From positions 1 to 26,028 of the forward strand of contig DASRFJ010000180.1 of assembly GCA_035651595.1 (NCBI GenBank): DNA of 26,028 bases, written 5' to 3'. Made by a program: the position numbers and the translations under genes. Source of the stretch: JAFARZ01 sp035651595. GTDB lineage: Bacteria; Actinomycetota; Actinomycetes; Streptosporangiales; Streptosporangiaceae. Below are positions 21,359 to 26,028 of this stretch, piece by piece. Positions within the stretch are counted from its first letter, which is position 1. Each line of letters begins with the position of its first letter. The notes under the pieces are model-generated. The model made no database searches and was not told the DNA's origin. It worked only from the letters and a program-made list of their open reading frames with translations.

Positions 21359-21372
21359 ATAATGTACATTAT
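21359..21372. promoter_or_regulatory. A/T-rich perfect palindrome
   Basis: ATAATGTACATTAT is a perfect 14-bp palindrome with only two G/C bases in very G/C-rich DNA. It is followed by a TTAGGTTGCG stretch that resembles half of an iron-box (DtxR/IdeR) motif. It could be an operator, but no start codon lies close on the plus strand. The surrounding 20967-21432 stretch otherwise holds only repeat copy A. Confidence 0.4.
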
Positions 21373-21432
21373 GTAAAGTTAGGTTGCGAGGACACCGTGG
21401 GTCCCTGCTGTGCGGCAGATTTTGCCGACGCC

Positions 21433-21711
21433 TTACTGGTCGGCAGCGGGCTGGGCGGTCTGGGTGCGGCGGAGGTAGTAGCTTTCACTCAGGCCGATGA
21501 GCAGCATGACGGCGGCGCCGGGCCATGTTGCCAGCAACGGGCGGCCGACGGCCGCGTTCACGATGACCACGATGAGCCAGCCGGTCACCGCGGCGAGCCA
21601 CACCTGACCGTGGTTCACCGGACGCCAGCGCAGCGCGCCCGCCACGCCGCGAAGCGACGGCGATCGGACGCCTTGCCCGTGTTGGCTGGCGGGGTCATCG
21701 TGGTCGTTCAT
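21433..21711 (-). CDS. Small two-helix membrane protein, unknown function
   Basis: The 92-residue protein starts MNDHDDPASQHGQG, then a basic segment, two helices (VWLAAVTGWLIVVIVNAAVG and a LLATWPGAAVMLLIGLSESY stretch) and a short tail. No family is recognised. ATG 21711 is chosen because TAAAAT ends 7 nt upstream, a near-ideal leaderless promoter, and the longer open frame upstream is unlike coding sequence. It is divergent from the MOSC gene. Confidence 0.7.
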   Translation of the reverse strand: MNDHDDPASQHGQGVRSPSLRGVAGALRWRPVNHGQVWLAAVTGWLIVVIVNAAVGRPLLATWPGAAVMLLIGLSESYYLRRTQTAQPAADQ

Positions 21712-21718
21712 GAGACAA

Positions 21719-21724
21719 ATTTTA
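21719..21724 (-). promoter_or_regulatory. Leaderless -10 box for the 21711 gene
   Basis: TAAAAT on the minus strand lies 7 nt before ATG 21711, with TTGTCTC between. It is the closest -10 to consensus in the window and no ribosome site follows it. Confidence 0.55.
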
Positions 21725-21809
21725 CCCCCGCCTACTCCCCCGAGCGCGCATCCTTCGCTCGCGTGTTCTACCCGAACCGTTCGCCCTCCCGCAAAGCGCC
21801 CGTGAGACA

Positions 21810-22697
21810 ATGAACATCATGCTGGGGACCGTGACGACGCTGCGCCGGTACCCGGTCAAGTCGATGCTCGGCGAGGACGTCGCGGACTCCCCGGTGACCA
21901 CGGCGGGCCTGGTTGGGGACCGCGGCCTCGCGCTCATCCACCAGAGCACCGGCCGGGTGGTCAGCGCCAAGAACCCCCGGCTGTGGCGGGCCATGCTCAC
22001 GCTCACCGCGACCGTCGACGCGGATCAAGAATCAGTCAAGATTACGTTCCCGGACGGGAAGATCGCCTGGAGCACGGACGCGGACGTGGACGGTGTCCTG
22101 TCCGAGTTCCTCGGCCAGCCGGTCACGCTGACCGCGACGCCGCCGGCGGGCGCGGCGATGGAACACGCCGACCCGGACACGGTCAACGAGCGTGGCCTCA
22201 CCGCGGACGCGGAGACCACGCTGATCGAGATCGGCGCCGGCGCCCCCGCGGGTACGTTCTTCAACTTCGCCCCGGTGCACCTGATCACCACCGCGACCAT
22301 GGACCGGGTCAGCGAACTGCACCCGGACGGCGTCCCGGTCAGCCTGCTCCGCTACCGCCCCAACGTGGTGATCAGCACCCCGGACCGGCACGTCTTCACC
22401 GAGAACGACTGGCTGGGCCACGAGCTGGCGATCGGCGACGACCTGGTGGTCCGGGTGGTCGCGCGCACGCCGCGGTGCGCGGTGCCGACACTCCCCCACG
22501 GCACCACGGTGGACCGCGATCCGGAGGCGCTGCGGGTCGTCGCCACGCACAACCGGGTCCCCGCGCGGGCAGGCGATACCAGCCCGCAGCCGTGCCTCGG
22601 CGTCTACGGCCAGGTGCTGCGTTCCGGCGTAATCAGTACCGGCGACGCCGTTTCGCTGCGGAAATCGTTAACAAGTCAGGGATTGACCGCGAAATAA
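21810..22697 (+). CDS. MOSC-domain protein (YcbX-like)
   Basis: The 295-residue protein has the N-terminal beta-barrel of MOSC proteins (LGTVTTLRRYPVKSMLGED, then GLVGDRGLALIHQSTGRVVS) followed by the MOSC domain with FTENDWLGHELAIGDDLVVRV and the conserved cysteine Cys223 in TPRCAVPTLP. MOSC proteins handle sulfur in molybdenum-cofactor chemistry or act as amidoxime or base-analogue reductases using molybdenum cofactor. The exact reaction is not known. ATG 21810 or ATG 21819 could be the start. It is 51 nt upstream of the permease gene. Confidence 0.88.
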   Translation: MNIMLGTVTTLRRYPVKSMLGEDVADSPVTTAGLVGDRGLALIHQSTGRVVSAKNPRLWRAMLTLTATVDADQESVKITFPDGKIAWSTDADVDGVLSEFLGQPVTLTATPPAGAAMEHADPDTVNERGLTADAETTLIEIGAGAPAGTFFNFAPVHLITTATMDRVSELHPDGVPVSLLRYRPNVVISTPDRHVFTENDWLGHELAIGDDLVVRVVARTPRCAVPTLPHGTTVDRDPEALRVVATHNRVPARAGDTSPQPCLGVYGQVLRSGVISTGDAVSLRKSLTSQGLTAK

Positions 22698-22748
22698 GTT
22701 CCATCACACAATAGCCCCCAACGAATCCGCAGCCCGGAGGGAGCGCTT

Positions 22749-24374
22749 GTGCCGGAACAGTCCGCCCGAGGTCTCAAGGGCGGCGCCCTTGGCTTCGTCC
22801 AGTCCACCGCGATCGGCCTGGCATCCACCGCGCCCGCCTACAGCATCGCGGCCACGCTCGGCTTCGTCGTGGCACTAGTCGGGCCGCAGACGCTGCTCCT
22901 GGTGCCGCTGGCGTTCATCCCGATGTTCTTCTCCGCCTGGGCGAACAAGGAGATGAACCGGGCCGACCCGGACTGCGGAACGAGCTTCACCTGGGCTGCC
23001 CGGGCGCTCGGCCCCCGCACCGGATGGTTCTTCGGCGGCTGGGGCACGATCGCGTCCGCGCTGCTGGCCATGGCGAGCTACGCGCAGATCACCGGCCAGT
23101 ACACGTTCCTGTTCCTGGGCGCCAAGGGCATCGGCAACGACGCCACCAGCGGCTGGGTGCTGCTCACCGGCCTGGTGTTCCTGGCCTTGATCACCTACCT
23201 GTGCTACCGCGGCATCCAGGTGTCGGCCCGCATTCAGGTCGCCCTGCTGGTCCTCGAGTTCGTCATCTTGCTGCTACTGTCGGTAGTGGCGCTGGTCAAG
23301 TACGCGGCTGGGCACGCGCCGAAGGGCCACGGGACGTTCAGCTGGTCGTGGCTGGACCCGTCGCATTTCGCCAGCCCGAGCGTGTTCATGGCCGGCATGC
23401 TGCTGATGGTGTTCATCTACTGGGGCTGGGACACCACGACCTCGGTGAACGAGGAGACCAAGGACTCCGACCGGATCCCGGGCACCGCCGGGGTGCTGTC
23501 CACCGTCATCCTGCTGGCCACCTACTTCGTCGTGATCTTGAGCATGCAGCTGTTCGCCGGGTTCGGCTCCTCCGGCATCGGCCTTGGCAACACAGATAAT
23601 CAGAACGACGTGCTCTCTCCGCTCGGGACGGCGGTTTTCGGCACCTCGGCGCTGGGCACGGTGCTGAGCCGGCTGCTGCTGCTGATGGTGATGTCGTCCT
23701 CGGCGGCCACCGCGATGACCACGATCTTGCCGAACGCCAGGACCACGCTGTCGATGGCGTTCCACAAGGCGCTGCCGAAGATCTTCGGCCACATCCACCC
23801 GCGCTACCTGACGCCCGATTTCGGCACGATCTCGTTCGCGGCGGTCTCCGCGGTCATGTACCTGGCGATCAACTGGTTCTCCGGCGGGAACGTGATCTCG
23901 GACTCGGTGACAGCGACGACCCTGTTCGTGGCCATGTACCTGGGCATCACCGGGTTCGCCTGCACGTGGTTCTACCGCAAGTCGCTGCTGAGCAGCCAGC
24001 GCAGCTTCTGGCTGCGTGGTGTGCTGCCGGGGCTGTCCGGCGTGATGTTGTTCGCGATCCTCGGCTGGTCGCTGTGGTTCTATCACGACCCGAACCAGTC
24101 CTACACGACGTGGCACATGCCGTTCAGGCCGCACTGGACGATCGGCGGCGTGCTGTCCATCGGCATCATCACCGCGCTGGCCGGCCTGGCGTGGATGCTA
24201 TCGCTGCGGCGCTCGCACCGGGAGTTCTTCAGCGGCCGGGCGATGCGCGAGGGCACGGCGATCACCGACGACGACCGCGTGGTTCGTGTGTTAGCCCAGG
24301 CGGAACCGCCGGTGCAGCTCGTACACCTGCTCGGCCAGTTCGGGCACCGGGCCGGCCACGGCGGCCCCGGCTAG
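22749..24374 (+). CDS. APC-superfamily amino acid permease
   Basis: The 541-residue protein has about twelve membrane helices and the opening LKGGALGFVQSTAIGLASTA and PAYSIAATLG of the APC family, plus FIYWGWDTTTSVNEETKDSD, a common marker of this actinobacterial subfamily. The substrate is probably an amino acid or amine. GTG 22749 has GGAGGGAG 7 nt upstream. Its expected end is after AITDDDRVVRV; instead a TTA codon (24291-24293) follows, exactly opposite the deaminase stop TAA, and the frame continues for 84 bp antisense to the deaminase end (AEPPVQLVHLLGQFGHR). Confidence 0.9.
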   Translation: MPEQSARGLKGGALGFVQSTAIGLASTAPAYSIAATLGFVVALVGPQTLLLVPLAFIPMFFSAWANKEMNRADPDCGTSFTWAARALGPRTGWFFGGWGTIASALLAMASYAQITGQYTFLFLGAKGIGNDATSGWVLLTGLVFLALITYLCYRGIQVSARIQVALLVLEFVILLLLSVVALVKYAAGHAPKGHGTFSWSWLDPSHFASPSVFMAGMLLMVFIYWGWDTTTSVNEETKDSDRIPGTAGVLSTVILLATYFVVILSMQLFAGFGSSGIGLGNTDNQNDVLSPLGTAVFGTSALGTVLSRLLLLMVMSSSAATAMTTILPNARTTLSMAFHKALPKIFGHIHPRYLTPDFGTISFAAVSAVMYLAINWFSGGNVISDSVTATTLFVAMYLGITGFACTWFYRKSLLSSQRSFWLRGVLPGLSGVMLFAILGWSLWFYHDPNQSYTTWHMPFRPHWTIGGVLSIGIITALAGLAWMLSLRRSHREFFSGRAMREGTAITDDDRVVRVLAQAEPPVQLVHLLGQFGHRAGHGGPG

Positions 24375-24776
24375 CACGTCGGTGATCCGCAGCGTCTTGA
24401 CCGGGGAGCGGCCCACGCCGAACTCGGCATACCAGGCGGCGGTCTGCAGCGCCGAGGTCGCGTAGACGATGCGGCCGAGGCCCGCCCAGCCGTGCGCGGC
24501 GGCGCACATCGGGCAGTGCTCTCCCGACGTGTACACGGTGGCAGTGGCACGGTCCGCCGCGGGCATGTTCAGCGCCGCCCAGCGGGCCAGCGCGAACTCC
24601 GGGTGCCAGGTCGGATCGCCGGTGCTCCGCTCCCGGTTGTGCTCCTCGTTGAGCACCGAGCCGTCGGCCGCCACCAGCACGGAGCCGAACGGCTCGTCGC
24701 CCTTATCGACCGCCTCGGCGGCGAGCGTCACGCACCGTCTCAGGTGGATCAGGTCGGTTTCCGTTACGTCAGCCAC
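24291..24776 (-). CDS. Nucleoside/cytosine-deaminase-like zinc enzyme
   Basis: The 161-residue protein has the cytidine deaminase-like zinc site His58-Pro-Glu60 (WHPEF, catalytic Glu60) and Cys88-x-x-Cys91 in EHCPMCAAAH. The His-Pro-Glu form, rather than His-Ala-Glu, resembles guanine deaminase-like members. Likely substrates are guanine, cytosine or a modified base, unproven. ATG 24776 overlaps the end of the LLM gene by 8 bp, so the LLM-deaminase pair is coupled on the minus strand. Its stop TAA is read through on the plus strand by the permease. Confidence 0.88.
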   Translation of the reverse strand: MADVTETDLIHLRRCVTLAAEAVDKGDEPFGSVLVAADGSVLNEEHNRERSTGDPTWHPEFALARWAALNMPAADRATATVYTSGEHCPMCAAAHGWAGLGRIVYATSALQTAAWYAEFGVGRSPVKTLRITDVLAGAAVAGPVPELAEQVYELHRRFRLG

Positions 24777-25608
24777 TGGTCGCCGCCTTCACTGTGGCAA
24801 GGGCTTGCCACGCTCGCTCGGGATGGTTGGTCTCGTCGGGGTCCTCGTTGAACGGGTCGAGCACCACGGTCCGCGCGCCCAGCGCTGCCAGCTGCGCGAG
24901 GTCGCCGGCGACCTGGTCGATCGTGCCCTCCCCCGCCATGCGATCCGCGTCGTCCAGCGGAGCGTCGGTCAGCCGGAGCACGATCCTCGGCACCAGCTCG
25001 GGTACCGGTCCGCCCAGGTCGGCCGCCGTTTGCTTGAGCCGGTCGCAGGCTTCCCGCAGCCACGGCAGCCGGAACCGCAGCGGGTGCCACGCGTCGCCCA
25101 GCCGCACCGCCCGGCGCAGCGCGGCGTCGCTGCTTCCACCGATCCAGAGCGGGATGGTCCCGGCGCGGTAGTCCTCGGTATTGGTCCAGGCCGAGCGCAT
25201 CGCGGTCAGGTACTCGTCGGTGAGCCGGCCACGCTCGGTGAACGGCATCCCCAGGGCGGCGAACTCTTGCCGCGCCCAGCCGACTCCGACGCCCAGCACG
25301 AGCCGGCCGCCGCTGAGGTCGTTGAGGTTCGCGGCCATGCGCGCGGCCAGCAGCGGATGCCGGTACGGCACGATCAGCACCGTGGTGCCCAGCCTGACCC
25401 GGGAGGTGAAACCCGCCAGCCACGCCAGCGTCGTGAACGGCTCGTAGAACGGCGCCGGGTACTGCTCGGCCACGTCCGGCGTGATCACGACGTGGTCGGA
25501 CACCATCAGCAGGTCGAAGCCCAGCCCCTCGACGGTCAGCGCCCACTGGCGGAGCACGTCGGGCCGGGTGCCCGGCCCGAAGTTCGGCACATTCACGCCA
25601 AGTCGCAC
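24769..25608 (-). CDS. LLM-class F420-dependent oxidoreductase
   Basis: The 279-residue protein has the luciferase-like monooxygenase TIM-barrel: MRLGVNVPNFGPG, VSDHVV near residue 37, RVRLGTTVLIVPYRHPLL, and GRLVLGVGVGWARQEFAALG. These match actinobacterial coenzyme F420-dependent LLM enzymes, hydride-transfer reductases; the substrate is unknown. GTG 25608 is the family start, with AGGA about 12 nt upstream. It is the first gene of the LLM-deaminase pair and is divergent from the aminoacyl-tRNA synthetase-like remnant at 25661. Confidence 0.92.
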   Translation of the reverse strand: MRLGVNVPNFGPGTRPDVLRQWALTVEGLGFDLLMVSDHVVITPDVAEQYPAPFYEPFTTLAWLAGFTSRVRLGTTVLIVPYRHPLLAARMAANLNDLSGGRLVLGVGVGWARQEFAALGMPFTERGRLTDEYLTAMRSAWTNTEDYRAGTIPLWIGGSSDAALRRAVRLGDAWHPLRFRLPWLREACDRLKQTAADLGGPVPELVPRIVLRLTDAPLDDADRMAGEGTIDQVAGDLAQLAALGARTVVLDPFNEDPDETNHPERAWQALATVKAATSG

Positions 25609-25660
25609 GCTCGCGTCATCCTGTCCTCTTCAGCGACGTCCGGGCCCTCGGGAGGCTCCG

Positions 25661-25715
25661 ATGGGTAGCTATATCACGACCACGATTCCCTATGTCAACG
25701 TCAACGCGCGCAGCT
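25661..25715 (+). pseudogene. Probable 5' remnant of a methionyl-tRNA synthetase gene
   Basis: ATG 25661, behind a good GGGAGG site (25650-25655), opens MGSYITTTIPYVNVNAR, which matches the N-terminus of class I methionyl-tRNA synthetases (YITTTIPYVNA then PHLGHALE). The expected HIGH-type PHLGH does not follow. The text diverges after NAR at about 25712, and the VN pair is duplicated (GTCAAC twice). The frame continues to 25972 through unrelated repeat sequence. This looks like a broken or truncated metG copy; homology is judged by eye from about 15 residues. Confidence 0.5.
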
Positions 25716-25770
25716 CGCGCTATCGCCGCTGCCCGGTAGGTTCGGCGGTAGCCCCGTCTCCGCAAGGTGG

Positions 25771-25800
25771 CTCGAAATTATTGCGGACACTTACCCTCCC
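25771..25800. repeat. Single arm of the GCGGACA repeat
   Basis: These 30 bases match the reverse complement of 16827-16858 almost exactly (CTCGAAA, then ATTGCGGACACTTACCC and TCCC), differing mainly by two extra A/T bases in the A/T stretch of the 16.8-kb copy. Only one arm is present, with no pairing partner downstream. It abuts structured repeat copy B, so two repeat families meet here. Confidence 0.75.
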
Positions 25801-25814
25801 GGTTTGGACCCCGT

Positions 25815-26028
25815 TAGCTTATTCCGGGGTTTGCCCGGGTCGCTGGCTGCCCGGTGGGCCGGCGGCTGGCTTGATGGGCCTCGGTAGCGTGGTGGTTTTC
25901 CCCTTTGTGGTAGCGGGACCCCTGTTCACGAGGGCCGGTCTTCCACGAAGGGGAAATCTTCCACGTTGCTGACGGACTGCGGGTGCGCTCCTGTCCCGGT
26001 AGCCGCACGCTGCACTCCAGGCACAGGC
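25815..26028 (-). repeat. Structured dispersed repeat, copy B (runs to the window end)
   Basis: This copy is in opposite orientation to copy A. Its hairpin 25889-25964 is 76 bp, the same as in copy A, with 22-bp arms at 25889-25910 and 25943-25964. Some mismatched positions in A are paired in B and vice versa, and the inner stem keeps pairing through G-T wobbles. On the minus strand one frame is open (CSVRLPGQERTRSPS, then WKISPSWKTGPREQGSRYHK), while copy A has TAG at one position. The repeat probably continues past 26028. Confidence 0.8.

Noticed and set aside
1..26028. CRISPR array or tandem spacer repeats
   Set aside because: No regularly spaced direct repeats of 24-40 bp were seen; repeats present are inverted, short or single dispersed copies.
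21098..26028. Composite transposon carrying the five-gene block
   Set aside because: The flanking repeats are inverted and similar, but no transposase is present and the genes look like ordinary chromosome in codon use, so this is kept only as a possible recombination substrate.

Overview
The window is high-GC DNA read as the chromosome of a filamentous soil-type actinomycete (Actinomycetota). The evidence is the G/C third-position codon use, an RbpA gene with a SigR-type promoter (GGAAT-N18-GTT), a polyprenol-phosphate mannose synthase, an F420-type LLM oxidoreductase, many GTG starts, and several start codons 6-8 nt behind a TANNNT box, which suggests leaderless mRNAs. The order cannot be fixed by eye. 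No rRNA, tRNA, CRISPR array or intact transposase was seen.

Layout, 1-8.8 kb: an EamA exporter (-); an SDR fused in frame to a GT87-like membrane protein (+); an exported L,D-transpeptidase (-); ppm (+) facing rbpA (-). Upstream of rbpA on the minus strand lies a compact run: GDPD, a TrmH/SpoU methylase, a small-domain methyltransferase, a DUF3817 protein and a small membrane protein, several joined by 4-bp GTGA overlaps.

8.8-13.8 kb: a channel-like membrane protein with a degenerate pore, a zinc-type adenylate kinase overlapping a PRPP synthetase-like gene, then a convergent S9 oligopeptidase. 13.8-16.6 kb: CorA, a DyP peroxidase carrying an encapsulin cargo-loading tail, and a family 1 encapsulin shell, in one apparent operon. 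17-21 kb: a redox cluster of P450 plus small acidic protein, FMN reductase, HxlR regulator and quinone-oxidoreductase-like MDR, followed by a hypothetical gene.

21-26 kb is bounded by two copies, in opposite orientation, of a roughly 210-bp structured repeat (76-bp hairpin). Between them lie a small membrane protein, a MOSC protein, an APC permease, a deaminase and an LLM oxidoreductase, then a short apparent methionyl-tRNA synthetase 5' remnant. A second repeat family (GCGGACA hairpin) occurs at 16.8 kb and 25.8 kb.

Three traits recur: convergent genes overlap at their 3' ends (five pairs), some genes have lost their expected stop (SDR, the 20.9-kb hypothetical, the APC permease), and divergent starts lie only 5-19 bp apart. 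The best-supported functional system is the CorA-DyP-encapsulin unit. Least explained are the structured repeats and the channel/adk/prs trio.
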